Assembly (NCBI GenBank): GCA_905182995.1
Contig: CAJJDP010000055.1
Coordinates: 62,001-126,000 of the forward strand
Direction of reading: 5' to 3'
From: Paramecium octaurelia
Lineage: Eukaryota > Ciliophora > Oligohymenophorea > Peniculida > Parameciidae
Length of the DNA stretch: 64,000 nt
How positions within the stretch are numbered: position 1 is the first letter of the stretch; each line of letters opens with the position of its first letter. The notes under the pieces are model-generated. The model did not search any database. It was not told the origin of the DNA and saw nothing but the letters and a program-made list of their open reading frames with translations. Positions 24,186-36,594 of the stretch are shown in pieces. The translations under genes and the position numbers were made by a program.

Positions 24186-24413
24186 TCATTTAATTTCTTT
24201 TAAATCCAAGTATTTGTATTTCCAATCATTTGACATTCGATCAATTTCTGGAACTTCCAAACATACAATCCCAAATACAGAAGATAGAATGATGGAACAA
24301 ATCATAAATGGACGAGCATATCTGAGACCCTTGCCAAAGGATAAACTATCAAAATCATGATAGAAGAAGTGGAAGTCCCTCAACATTCCTTTCCCAAGTT
24401 TCCAATTATCCAT
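24186..24413 (-). CDS. Possible small protein, 75 aa, uncertain strand
   Basis: A complete minus-strand ORF (MDNWKLGKGMLRDFHFFYHD, a hydrophobic middle FMICSIILSSVFGIVCLEV, then DWKYKYLDLKEIK) that fits exactly between the two flanking plus-strand genes. The plus strand is also open here and encodes a sensible-looking stretch (EDRMMEQIINGRAYLRPLPK) but has no ATG and no intron that supplies one. The two cannot be separated by eye. Confidence 0.3.
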   Translation of the reverse strand: MDNWKLGKGMLRDFHFFYHDFDSLSFGKGLRYARPFMICSIILSSVFGIVCLEVPEIDRMSNDWKYKYLDLKEIK

Positions 24414-24432
24414 AATTAATATTATTAATTTT

Positions 24433-26735
24433 ATGAATACTTATGACAATCAATAACGAAATGTAACTTAAGTTAGGTTTGGAACCGAACAATCAGTTGC
24501 CTCCTCTATTTCAGCCTTTCCAAAACGAACCCAAGTTGAATTATTTTGTTATCGTCATCCAGACAGATTTATACATTAAGGATGCACAGCGTTGAACTGT
24601 TAGAAAATGATTATGTGTCCATAATGTAACACCGATGATGACATCCATTATCAAGAACACAAGGAGGACATCGTTGAATTCCCTCATTTTTTAGAAATCC
24701 TGGCATCAGAGATTAAAAAAGTCAATAGAAATGATAGCATGTAAGCATTATCCATAATTAAGGTTATACAATAAGAATGTTAAATAGCTATTAGAAAAGG
24801 AACACACTTATTTACTAGAATACGATAATCTATGTAAAAAATAGGTGAAATACTTTAATCAATTAATTGATGATCAAACCTCCTTAATTATGCAACATTT
24901 CTATGTCTTAAGACAAACCATTAATGCATTCTTTGACAGTAATTACTTTAACAATAAATAGATAGAGCAATTCAATACTTTTTCAAATAATATTCATTTC
25001 TTTAAAACCCAGTACTAATAAATTAACCCTGAAGAAACCTTGGCTCGATATGGAGATGTGCCCCAAATAGTTGCTAAATTATATGCCAAAAATCCTTAGT
25101 AATGCTTTCACTTCTTAAATAATTTGAGAAAATCAGCCAATATGGAAGGCCAATTACTTTCAGACCTAGACTATATTTCTAATATGGTTTTGAGAAATTA
25201 TGAAGATTCGTCTTTCTTTCTCTAGGAGTTTGCCTTAAATCAATTAAAAAACTCTGTTGCTGATATGATAGATCAAACCAAAATTGCAGTCAATGACAGC
25301 TTGAAACAAATACCAAAACTTACCTAAGATGTTCATGCTAGTGTTGTGTCTTAAGCATTTATCTCTTACAATCGTCATCAAGTGAAATTGGCTTAACCTG
25401 AATTATTTGAAAACAGAAAATTTAGATTCGCCAACGTAGCTCAGATACAAACTCATCACTCAAATAGTGTTACTGCCCTGGTAGCACTTTCACATGACAT
25501 ACTTGCTACAAGTTCATATGATCGAACAATCAAAATCTGGAAGATTTCATCAGGTGAACTTCTGAAAACAATTTATGATACATGTTGCATATCTAGCATG
25601 ATTAGTTTGAAAATAAAGAATGATAAAAACACATAGGCTGATTCCTATACAGATGAGGAGAATTCACAATTGCACAATCAAATACTAAAGGGTAATTTGA
25701 GTAATTCAGGATTTTATTTGATAACTGGAGGGTTTGATAAATAAATTAAAGTTTGGGATTTTGACATCATGATTAAGGATAATTAATATGAAATGGATCG
25801 AATTGCTAAATATGAATCCTCGTTATTGAGTCAATCTTATAACCTATCAGTCTTCCCTATTCACACATTGAAGGGTCACAATAGTTGGATTACTGCTCTG
25901 CTCTCTTTTAATGATGAAAGAAACATAGCAGCAGGTGATGACTCAGGAGAAGTGATAGTGTGGGACATAATCAATCAAGTCCTATTGTATCGATTAACTC
26001 ATATAAGAAATCCAGGAATTGTTCCATTTCTCAGTCTCACTATTCCATTTTAATAGTTTTGCTGTTCTTCTGGAACTTATTTAAGAATTTACTCATGTAA
26101 TTTTTTGAATCTATATGATTTTAGTGTTTTATAAGTCTCAAGAGGAAATATATCCGAATCCAAAATTTAAAGAAAGACTAGAAGCTAAATTTGCTCCCAA
26201 AAAAAATCCTATTTAGATCGCTCCACAACTATCAAATGTCTAGTTGGATAAGGAGATTGATATTTTTTGGGGAGTCACAGGATGCATAAGTCCAAGTAAT
26301 TATCCGAATCTTCTTATCGTTTTTGGTAATCAACCAAACAAATTAAAATATGTTATGCTTAATAAAAATAAAGTTGTTGAGATTAACACGGATAATGAAA
26401 CTTATTGTGGGCAATTACTTTTGATTGAAAAACATAGAATTCATGATACTCAGATGGACTAATTTTATAAGAACATAAATTTCATAATGATGGGAGATAA
26501 GAGTCTCGCAGTATATGATGGCTATGGTACAAAAATCCGAGCATTGGAATCACAGATGGATGATCTTTATGCTAGCAATATTTTATGTTAAAGGAATATG
26601 TAGATTCTGAAGCTTGAGAAAAGAAGTGTGAAAAAAACACTGAAATTTGCTTGCGTTTCACAATACGGCACCCAAGATTACAAATACAAGTCAGCCAGAA
26701 TAACCCTTTTTGAAATTTCTTATGATACCATATGA
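24433..26735 (+). CDS. B-box-like zinc-binding and WD40-repeat protein, 749 aa
   Basis: ATG 24433. Introns of 25 nt (24763-24787) and 28 nt (26097-26124) give 750 codons. Residues 40-85 hold a B-box-like Cys/His cluster (CYRHPDRFIHQGC, then C..C spacing in ALNCQKMIMCPQCN, then HYQEH). Next comes a helical region, then WD40 blades: VAQIQTHHSNSVTALVAL with DRTIKIWKISSGE, GFDKQIKVWDFD, and HTLKGHNSWITALLSF ending GEVIVWD. The combination of an N-terminal zinc module with WD repeats points to a scaffold, perhaps linked to ubiquitin ligase function as in TRIM/TRAF-type architectures, but no RING is present. The C-terminal 200 residues are less regular propeller-like sequence. Confidence 0.82.
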
Positions 26736-26914
26736 TGTTGTGATCAAAGTAGCATTTTCAATAAAATCTTTATATTATTTATAAAATTAGTAGTTCATTG
26801 ATTTTAATAATGCTTCATATATATATATACTTTTATAAGATTATTAACTCGAAAAGAATACAATGGAGGAGGTCTTAAATTTTAAATAGAGAAACATTGA
26901 ATTTGAATTAATGG

Positions 26915-29900
26915 ATGAGATCATTGTTAAAGATATGGAGTTATGACGAACTTATTCGTACATATCTTTCGAGCATAATAAGGTAATTACGCAAATATAA
27001 ATTAATTAAAAATCTTATGTTTTAATTGTATGAGAATGCCGAGAATTCAACCTACTCTTTTGAGTTCAAGTTGGATCTAACGTTGTTGAATGTGTTGCGA
27101 TCATTCACACACAAAGATCATGAATTTCAGGAGGGTATAAATTGATATGATTTAAGGATATTTGGAATCAATTTATGCGTTGTTGTACTACTATCAGGGG
27201 AAGCCAGAGAGTGAGTTATTTTCAGAGTACTGTGCCTAGAAGGGAAATCACACAATCGAGGCTTTAATATTTTAGGGTAATATTAATTGAATATACGTAG
27301 TGCATTATTATATTGCATCGCTAGCAAATTTAAATTAGTTGGTGGGATTCCTGAAGGCAGACGAGAACAAAGTTATCCCATTATCGAGAAGTGATATCAA
27401 CAAAACAAATATCTTGTCAGTGCATTCCATCACAGATCGAGTGGGTTCCATAAATAGCACTGTATTGGTGAGCAAGTCTTAGACTGTGAAACCAGAGTAT
27501 CTCGATTTAAGAGTGAAGATATGCACCTATGAGAATAAAGAGGAAGGAGTATTTTCTATAGATTACAATGTGCTTTCATTGGCAATCTAAGCCAAGGGTA
27601 AGTTGGATCCATTGGTAGGAAGTCATTTGGCCAATAAATTGAATAAGATGTTTAAATTGGAGTTGTATCACATTCTATTGCATTTTGCTGATAAGAAAGG
27701 GTAGGTGACAGAGAATTATGATGAAAGATGCATGATCATTGTAAATGGAGTCAGCAATTTCTCATTTCACAAAAAGTAGTTCGCTGATTTGAGAGATAAA
27801 TTCATTAGACTCTCCTATGGAAATGTGGAGAAGAATGTCGATGAAATAACGAAGTTACTAATGGACTTAGACTAAGATGTCGGTAAATCAATTATAGCAA
27901 GAGATACAAAGAGTAATCATTATTTGGAGAAATTATTGGTTGGTTTGTTGGGAAATCCATTGTAATTGATAAGAGATCAAGCAATTATTTTATTGAATAT
28001 TTTATATGATGGTGTGGATTGGTAAAAGAGAATACCATTCAAACCTAAGATAACAAAGGTTGGATCTAAATTTGATATACAATACTTATTTGAATATGAT
28101 TCATCATATCCTTTAAGTTCAATTGTTATACTATTGAAGAGTTACATATTTGATTCTGGATGCAAACAAAACATAGTATCATGGCACAAACCTAAATTGA
28201 GTGAGTATAGTAATTAGGGAGATAAGAAGTATATGGCATTTAAGATGGACTTCGGTAGATTCAAGAGATGTGGTTTTTATGATTGGAAGTTAATTAGAAT
28301 GACAAATTCTGGTAAGTTGCAGAGTATTCAGAAAATTATGAATTTGGACGAATTAAAAAGCAATGTTGAAATTACTTCTCTTCAGATGATGGAAGCAAAA
28401 CCAATACAAGGAAGATTCATAGTTCATCCTAGAGATTCTAAGAACTTACAAATTCATGAGATTTATGTTGATTTATTAGATGCTAAACCAGATAATCAAG
28501 GGAAGTTCACAAAGAGGGGAAATTTCAGAAAAGTTCGTGAAAAAATACCTGATTTAGTGTAATCAGGAATTAATTGCGTTTATTTAATGGGTACTTTAGA
28601 GAGAGACAATGGATTAATGATTGATTAGGACAAATAGTAAAAGTTGTTTAAGAGACCAGATGTCAGTCCATTGGCCATTACTTGTAGATTAACACCTAAT
28701 TAAATGTTGGGAGGCAAAGAGGAGTTTATGCAATTGAATAAGGTTGCTCAATAAAATAAATTAAGAATAATAGTAGATATGGTTACACGTATCAGTAGTG
28801 CAAGACCTCATCGAAAATACAGAAAGGATTTGGTATATAGATTAGATGAGTAAGGAAGATCAGTTGCTATGTTTGGTACTGATGGAAGATCTATCCATTT
28901 TGAAGATACAATTATTTTGAACAATAGAAAAAAGAGAGTTTGGGATGTGTTATTGGAAGAAATGATAGAATTGACAACTTAATACAATATTCAAGGAGTT
29001 CATTTGGACAATGGATCTTCATGGCCATAAATCTTTTCTCTTGATTTGGATGAGATGTATAGAAAGGACAGTGATGGAAATCAAGCCTATTCCAATAAAT
29101 AAATCTTTAGCGGTGAAATCTGTTTATAAAATGAGGATTGTGGTTATTGGGGTTCGAGTGTCAAAAACCTATATCCTAATCCATTTTTAGTAAAGATTTG
29201 TAAGTCCCTATGGAGTAAGTTTCCCAACTTTTTGATTGTGGCAGAAGCTTGGGGTGCCATGGGAGAATAAGAAGAAAGAGAGATCAATCTCATTTAAAGT
29301 GGTGTGATACCTAGATTATTCAAGTTACCAATTGCTATTGCATCAATATTTGGTGAAAATTTGAAGAAGGATGGTACTATGGTCAAGATGGAGAGAAAGA
29401 ATGTTAATGCAATTAAAAAGTGGATTGAATACACAGCCAAATAATATCCAGCAGGTAGTATCATAGTTTAGAGCACAACATATAATTCATGGCCATATCC
29501 TGCTTTGATTTATAAAAGAGGTACATGGGCAGCTGTAGATTTGTTCTTTACTTTGTAAGATATCCCAATGACTTTTATGGGAGAGGAAGAAGGATTCGCA
29601 TTTCGAGAAAAAACAACTAATGTGTTCAATTATGTGACAAAACATGAGAATTCAGAAATCAAATTGTAAGATCCAACTTAATAAAAAACACCCTAGAGAT
29701 CACTCAAGAGAGCAGAGTCTTATGTTTAAGTTAATGAGGATTATGGATTTGGATACAATACATTAACACATCAAGTCTAATTATAGATAGCATAATCACC
29801 TGCCAAATCCAGTAATAGTGGCTAACCTGTACGAGTACAAAGTGGTTCATCATTGTCATAGATGGACATCTCTAATATCGCAACAGCTTAGGAGAATTTT

Positions 29901-32635
29901 AGAAGAGAAGTAGGACCACAATTTGGATTCGATTTATAACAAATTGGAAAACATTATGTTCACATTAGACAAATGAGAAAACAACATAAAGTGCTAAGAA
30001 ATGGATAGATGGTGTCATTGTCTGCTGAACATATGTATGGATGGCATACACATGTGTTGGCATTTGCCAGATACTCTAAAGATGAAATGGCCTTGATTGC
30101 TATCAATTTTAATGATGGTGAAATTGATATGTTTATGAATCTCAGAAACTTAAGATATTATTTCCCTAATTCAGAGAGATCTAATATTGTTGTAAGATTA
30201 CGAAATTGGTCATATCCTGATTTGGAGAATGAAGAGACAAGTTACTTTTATATTGGCAACTTTTTGACATCCAGATTAGAGGTTCATCTTAAGAACTTTC
30301 AGTCTTAAATTTGGGGAGTTGAAATCTTAGGTAACTCTTAGGAAGTCTAATAAAAAGCTTAGAAAAGTGCATTGATTCGATTGTAATAAAAGATGTCTTC
30401 AAAAATACCATTAACTATCTATGGAAATGATGCCGCCAATAAGTTGACATTATTAACAGACAACTTGAATTCCTTGTAATAATTTATCAATGGCTTTTCT
30501 CACTATTATACTCAAGTGATTAAACCAAATAACTTTGATTTGAATAGGTTGATCAGTTAAATGAAGGATTTCCAATCTAATAAAGTGAGATTGTGTAAGC
30601 TTTTTGCATTCTTCTAATCAATACTTGGAACTCAAGATAAGAATTTGCCCTTCTATGACACCCTCTAACAATTGATTAATCTTAATAAATTAGGACCCAT
30701 GTGTTTCTGTACTCCAGAGTTGGGCAAATGGACTACAACTGGTGGATTGGGAGTTATGGTAGATGAATTAACATAAGAATTAGCTAAAATGAATGAGGAA
30801 GTCATCTTGATCACTCCTTATTATCATAGAAATAAAAAAGGGGAAACAGGATATATTCTTAGTGATGGATTCGAGCACATAAGAAATATCGAAATTTGGA
30901 TGTAAGGTGAAAAGATAATAATGGGAGTTTTTGAAGGAGTTTTCAATGGAGTAAGATTGTTTTGGTTACATAATGAACAATATTTCCCATCTGCATATGC
31001 TGGTGAAGATGCAAGTTATGTTATGAAACAATTAACAGTTTATGCTAAAGGATGTTTAGAATTATTATGTTAAATCAAACTCATCCCTTCATTAATTGTC
31101 ACTAACGATTGGTTCTGTGGTTTAATTCCAGGATATCTCAGAGTAAGAAGATACGGTGAAGCCTTCGCTGGTACTAAATCGTTTCACATTGTTCACAATT
31201 TGGATCCATTATATGAAGGAAGACTTTATCCAAAACCAAATGAAGGAACATTAGATTATATTCATGAACTCCCTAACGAATTCTTTGTTGATCCATTCTG
31301 GCAGAATTTAGTTATTAATCCATCCAGATGCCCATTGATTACATGTGATAATTGGGGAACAGTTTCTTAATCTTATAAATATGAATTGTTAGAGTCATCC
31401 CCATTAGCAAGTGTGTTAAGGAGACATCCCAATCCTTTTGCTTTTCCTAACGGTATCAGAAGAGAACAAAGATTCAAGGTGATTATGGATAAAACCAACA
31501 ATGATCATTTGAAGGCCAAAGAATAATTGTAAAAGAAATATTTTGGTTGTTCCTAACTTGAAAATCATATTGTTGTACTAGGCTTTGTTGGTAGAGTCAC
31601 TAAACAAAAGGGAGTTCATCTCATATTGGAAGTGGCTGAAGAACTCATCTAAAGAAGTCAGGGCACTGTGCAGATATTGGTTGGTGGACCTGCTGACATG
31701 AAAGAAGAATACAGTGCATATTGTGCTTAGAATATGATTAGATTGAAATCTATTTATCCAAGAAACTTTTGGGCTGATCCATCTGCATTCTTTATGGATG
31801 GTACCTTAGTGAATGTTGGTTGTGACTTTGGATTAATGCCATCATTATTCGAACCCGGAGGTATAGTTCAACATGAGTTCTTTATCGGAAGCACTCCAGT
31901 TATTGCCTTTAAGACTGGTGGGTTGAGAGATACTGTTCATGAATATGATCAGAAATAATAGAAGGGATCAGGATTCATTTTTGATAGTTACAATAGAGGA
32001 AACTTCCTATATTCTATAGACAGAGCACTCTAATTATATAAGAATCAAGACTAGTACACTTAACTAAGAAAAAATGCTTTTGATGCAGCTATTGATGTTG
32101 CTGATGTGAGCAGAGCATGGGCTTAAGAATATTACAGATTATTTGAAAAGAACTTTATAGATAAAGAGTTAGTTTAATAAATGGTGGGACAAATTCAATA
32201 AGATTATAAAGAATTAAAGGAGCAAGAGCTTTTTACTAAAGAAGAAGGAAGAGTAATTAATTTAATATCTATATTTAGGTATTTTCAAATTAGGACAAAA
32301 CCCTCAAGAATTTTGAAAGGATTTTGGCTCATGCAAAGAGATCCAATTTGAGATTACATTAATTTGTGTATCGATCAACTAGACTGTTGCAACCAAGACA
32401 AGTAGCAGTTTCTGGTTCATTTGATGAATGGAAGGAGAAACATAAACTCAAATTTGATCATTTCTCCAAGGTCTGGAATGTTACCCTGAAACTCCTTCCT
32501 GGAGAATATTAGTATTTAATTCTTATTATCCTTAGTTATAAATTCTATGTTGATGGAGAATGGATTTGCACTGACGACGATCTTAAGGATAACGACATAT
32601 ATGGAAATATAAATAATTTTGTTATCATTTAATGA
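26915..32635 (+). CDS. GH13-like amylase / GT5 glycogen-starch synthase / CBM48 fusion, 1874 aa
   Basis: Predicted storage-polysaccharide enzyme. ATG 26915. Introns at 27135-27156, 27277-27300, 32253-32278 and 32512-32535 (22-26 nt) give 1875 codons. The N-terminal 500 residues are unrecognised. A GH13-type barrel follows: GVHLDNGSSW near residue 680 (motif II with its Asp), LIVAEAWG near 760 (general-acid Glu) and LFFTLQDIPMTFMGEEEG. The NHD of motif IV is replaced by TTYNSWP, so hydrolase activity is doubtful. A GT5 synthase begins near 1250: CTPELGKWTTTGGLGVMVDE (the KTGGL loop as TTGGL), DWFCGLIPGYL, GFVGRVTKQKG and the acceptor/catalytic loop LFEPGGIVQHEFF with KTGGLRDTV. The last 80 residues form a CBM48/AMPK glycogen-binding module (VAVSGSFDEW, then YYYKFYVDGEW). 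The exact N-terminus is uncertain; an upstream ATG at 26863 is out of frame. Confidence 0.88.
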
Positions 32636-32695
32636 GCGATGGAATGATATTAATAATCAAATAACAGTAAATATCAGTTAAATAATTTAATTCAT

Positions 32696-32965
32696 TCAAC
32701 TTCCATTTTATTTACTATTTAAGAGATCAATTTGATTCAAACTTTGGTCTTTTTAAATAAAATTAATCTAGCCTTACTCAATTTTCACATATATTCTTAC
32801 CAACTTTTGAAATACCAAATTATTCTTTAATGAATTCATTGAACAAATTCTATTAACACTTCTAAGGTTGGTTCCGAAGCTAAATTGCATTTTATAAACA
32901 ATCATTTCTAATTGGAGTAATATTAAAGAAATTTCTTTTTTCTTAAAAATCTGTGGCCATAACAT
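32696..32965 (-). CDS. Possible small protein, 89 aa
   Basis: A 90-codon frame from ATG 32965, read with TAA/TAG as Gln, to TGA 32696. It begins MLWPQIFKKKEISLILLQLE, has a basic middle and a Gln/Asn-rich end. It is convergent with the glycogen-synthase fusion, 60 bp from its stop. No domain is recognised. It is short and AT-rich, so chance cannot be excluded. Confidence 0.3.
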
Positions 32966-32989
32966 CTGTGGGTATTAGCCATTTTTTAA

Positions 32990-33352
32990 ATGGAGCCTTA
33001 TATTAAAAAGCTATTAGTAATGCAGGCTAAACAGAATCTTTATACCTAAATAATAAAAAACGATAAGCTGCTATTATCTGTTGTAAGCTCAACTTAACAC
33101 TAAATCGGATTTTAAATATAAATTTAAAAAATCGACCAAGGCTATGTATTCAAAAGATTCATAGAATTAATTGTTTAATCGGTAACCAAATTCTAGCTAT
33201 GGTTAGTATTTAAATCTTAAAATCTTAAAATCTTAAATACAAAGTTCCAAAAGATCCTAATCAAAATTTTTAAATTTAGGTCTAAAATTGTAAATTTAAA
33301 AGTTGATTCAGCAAATGCAGAGGAATTTTTGTTCAGTTTTGGTTAATTATGA
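32990..33352 (+). CDS. Possible small basic protein, 120 aa
   Basis: A 121-codon frame from ATG 32990 (MEPYIKKLLVMQAKQNLYTQ) to TGA 33352, Gln/Lys/Ile-rich throughout, with a more ordinary C-terminal end (VNLKVDSANAEEFLFSFGQ). It contains a short direct repeat (aaaatctt three times near 33215), which may mark an intron or slippage. It lies 24 bp from the divergent small ORF. No family is recognised. Confidence 0.35.
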
Positions 33353-33624
33353 AATTAATATGAAGGATACTTCTTTAGGACGAAAATTAAAAAAAGCCAA
33401 AGTAATGTGCTGAGCAAGTAAAAGATAGCGTAGCAATTAAAAATTAATAGAAAAAAAATAATTGTTTTAGTAATTTGTCATATTTCATTTAGAAAGGAGA
33501 AGAATGAGAGTAAAGATTAAAAACAATGATGGTCAATTATAGAGGTAAAGAATAAATGCATTTTGCTTATTATTACATCCTCATTTAAATTTAATTGCTA
33601 TTACAAAATATTTATATTAATAAT

Positions 33625-35466
33625 TCAATATTCAAAATTTTGTTAAATATATTTAGTAAAAGAAGGGTCCAATTAAGTTTAATCAGTATAAATATAAAAT
33701 ATTAAGAATGTCTTGTAATTCTATAAACCTTATTAATATATTGATTAAATTTAGATAGAGCTTTAAGGGCTAAGAATCTTCAAAATGATTCGATTCACAA
33801 TGCATTCAATTTCAAATGATTTTGAAGAATCTAAATTAATTGATTGATAAAATTATGATTCTATATCTTCAATTTGATCTTTATGTTCAAAAATATAAGA
33901 AAACTATATTAGTTTAAGATCTTGATTAGGCTAGTCATTTTTATCATTTGTCGAACTTTGTTAAGCATTTTATTTATCAATTGATAATTGAATACAGCTC
34001 TTAGGTTCGGATATCTTCAAAATCTTATTAAAAATATTAATTAAAAGCTACGTTAAGAGTTTGCTATTTAATGTAATTACTTATAATTCTAAATCATTTG
34101 AGCAGTTTAATAAAAATTACTTTCGATGTTATTAAGTATAATATATATAGTAATCTAGCAAAGCGTCGTTAAGTTTTTCAATTGTCAGTGTTTCAAATTA
34201 TTACTTTAAAAATGATATCCTACCTTTTTATAAATATATCAAATGATTCTTTATGTAGTTTAAAGAAAATTAAATATTACTTTAAGATTTCCTCAAAATT
34301 TCATTTTCAATATATAAATGATCATTAAGATTTAACAATGATTTATAGAGCTCTTCAAATTTGTTTCCAATTACCAGAAGTACTGATTTAAAACTTTCAT
34401 TTAATTCCTTTATAATATTTTCGTATTTTTCAATTTAATGTCTTGCTTAATTTTCTCTAATAGAGAGAAAGAAATGAGTTTAATGATTTTCAAATTTCAA
34501 AATGTCAATTAAATATTTTTCTTTTCCATTATTAGTTTCAATTTAGAATCTATCTTAGTTGAAATAATCTTCCTTCTGTTAAATCAATTCAAAGAGATAT
34601 TCTTCTAAATTTATTGTTTTATGTATTTATTTATTTAAACTTCGATATGAACTTTAGTTATTTCGATTTATTATTGATTAGCTTCTTAAAAATTCCTTTA
34701 CATTATTCTCATTTAAATCAGTTTTATATAGAGATTCAAATTTCTTATTAGCAAACGAAAGTTGAAAGCTTCTTGAATTCTCATCATACATAATAGAAAA
34801 TAAAGAATCATTTGTAAACTCATACAAAATCGATCTAAGTTATACACAAATTTTACTTTTATATTTCAACTTATTTGCTAAGAAAAAATTATGATCTTCG
34901 ATTACTTTCATATATATATGTCTATACGCCCAATAAAAAAAACATCGATAATGAACAAACCATATATTAAATATATGCAAGTTCAAATGGAACAAAGAAA
35001 CCTATTATTATCCAATTAGTTATTAGCACATATAATACTTTCATTCTATTATCGCTATGTTACAAAACACAAGAGTGCAGTACTCCGGATGTAATACCAA
35101 AATTATAAAGAGGACTTAAAATCAATAAAATTCTTACACTTAAAATCCAATATAAGCTAGGGCTACCCCTCCTGCCACATAACTAACATATAAAATTGAA
35201 ATAATAGGCTTTAAACAATTTTTAAATTTCTGGCTAAAGAACAATATTATAAGGTGCATAATGAAAAAAACAGCCAACAAAATACTCAAATATGCAGATT
35301 AATCTTGAATTATAAATACCAGCATTCCAAAAAAGCAAGGTAACATAAGAGTAACCAATAATGCTCTAAAAAATAATAATCTTTGATTATTAAGATAGTT
35401 GTCATATTCTGTTTCTTCAATAGGATTAGAAGATGAAAGTGTCCATACCTTAAAGAAATTTGTCAT
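33625..35466 (-). CDS. Multi-pass membrane PAS/pseudo-histidine-kinase paralogue A, 598 aa
   Basis: ATG 35466 (MTNFFKVWTLSSSNP), chosen because it aligns with the start of paralogue C. An in-frame ATG 21 nt upstream also exists. Introns at 35115-35137 (23 nt) and 34835-34856 (22 nt) give 599 codons. Residues 35-190 hold about six hydrophobic segments (LLFFRALLVTLMLPCFF, LSILLAVFFIMHLIILFF, LYVSYVAGGVALAYIGF, MKVLYVLITNWIIIGFF and so on). A PAS-like stretch follows (SILYEFTNDSLFSIMYDE, then FANKKFESLY). The C-terminal part matches the layout between HisKA and HATPase of sensor kinases, ending in an N-box-like LLTQLLINIFNKILKIS, but no H-box histidine or glycine-rich G-box is visible. It is probably a catalytically dead sensor-kinase relative. 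The C-half is unique; the N-half is identical to paralogue B. Confidence 0.72.
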
Positions 35467-36594
35467 CTTTATGATATTTATTTGCAATCTTTTTAAAAAT
35501 AATTATTATATGATCCAATTAATTTATAAAACATATGTACAAAAAATTTTAGAGTTAAATGATAAATTATGTTTGAGGATGATTTTGAGTGGTCGAATTT
35601 GAATTTTACTGATATAATTACAATTTACTCTTAAATATATCATAACACCATTTTTCTCAACTAATTCCTAATTTCAAGCTTGTTAATACGAATGAATATT
35701 AAGGAAATGGTTTGAGATGTTTAAAAAATATGGGTATAAAAAACGTGAAGATAATTAATTAAAAAGGAATTTAGTATTTTATAGCTTTTTTAATTTAATT
35801 CAATTATCAAAGTTTATATAAATCAACATATTTAGTAAAAGATGGATCCAATTGAGTTTAATCAGTATATATATAAAATATCAAAGTTGTCCTGTGATTT
35901 TTTAATTTTTCTTAATAAATGGATGAAATCTAGATTGAGCTGTAAGGGCTTAGTATCTTCAAAATAATTTAATTCACAACACATTCAATTTAAAATGATT
36001 GTTGACAATCTAAATTAATTGATTAAGAAAATTAGAATTCTAAATTGTCTATAAGATCTTTGTGTACAAAAATGTAAGAAAACTACATTAAGTAAATTTC
36101 TTAATTGCTAGTTTAATTTGTAGCATTTAACAAATGATATTGTATTAGTTTTCTATCAATTTATAATTAAATAGAACTCTTCTCATCCGATATCGTTAAA
36201 ATCTTATTGAAAATATTGATTAAAAGCTAAGTTAATAATCTCGTACTTAAAAATATTGATTAAAAGTCTACTTCGCTCAAGTAAACAAATTAAAATTATT
36301 TATGGTATAATTTACTATAATGATGGAAGTATTCAGACAATGCTTCAATTAACTTTCGTACTTTAAATTAGTCAAATTATTATCTTAAAAATGACATTTT
36401 TTCTTTCTATAAGAAAATCATATAATTTTTTAAATATATTAGAGAATATTAGATGTTGCATTGCTATTCTTTAATGAGATCAGAACTCTCTTGAAGATTA
36501 TCTTTTAGTTTTAGTATTTATTTATATAATCTTTCTAATCTATGCGAAATTATTAAAATTACAGAAATAAAAATCGTATTTAAACATTTTATTT
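34416..36594. repeat. 2179-bp tandem direct repeat, unit 1
   Basis: Every base I compared in 34416-36822 recurs at 36595-39001, an offset of 2179 bp. The unit holds the N-terminal half of paralogue A, the A/B spacer and the C-terminal half of the next paralogue. The boundary falls inside coding sequence at a stretch shared by all three genes. Confidence 0.9.

Noticed and set aside
24157-24360. Plus-strand ORF starting from a TTG, ending PKDKLSKS
   Set aside because: No ATG and no intron that supplies one; the minus strand has a complete ORF in the same place, though neither is certain.
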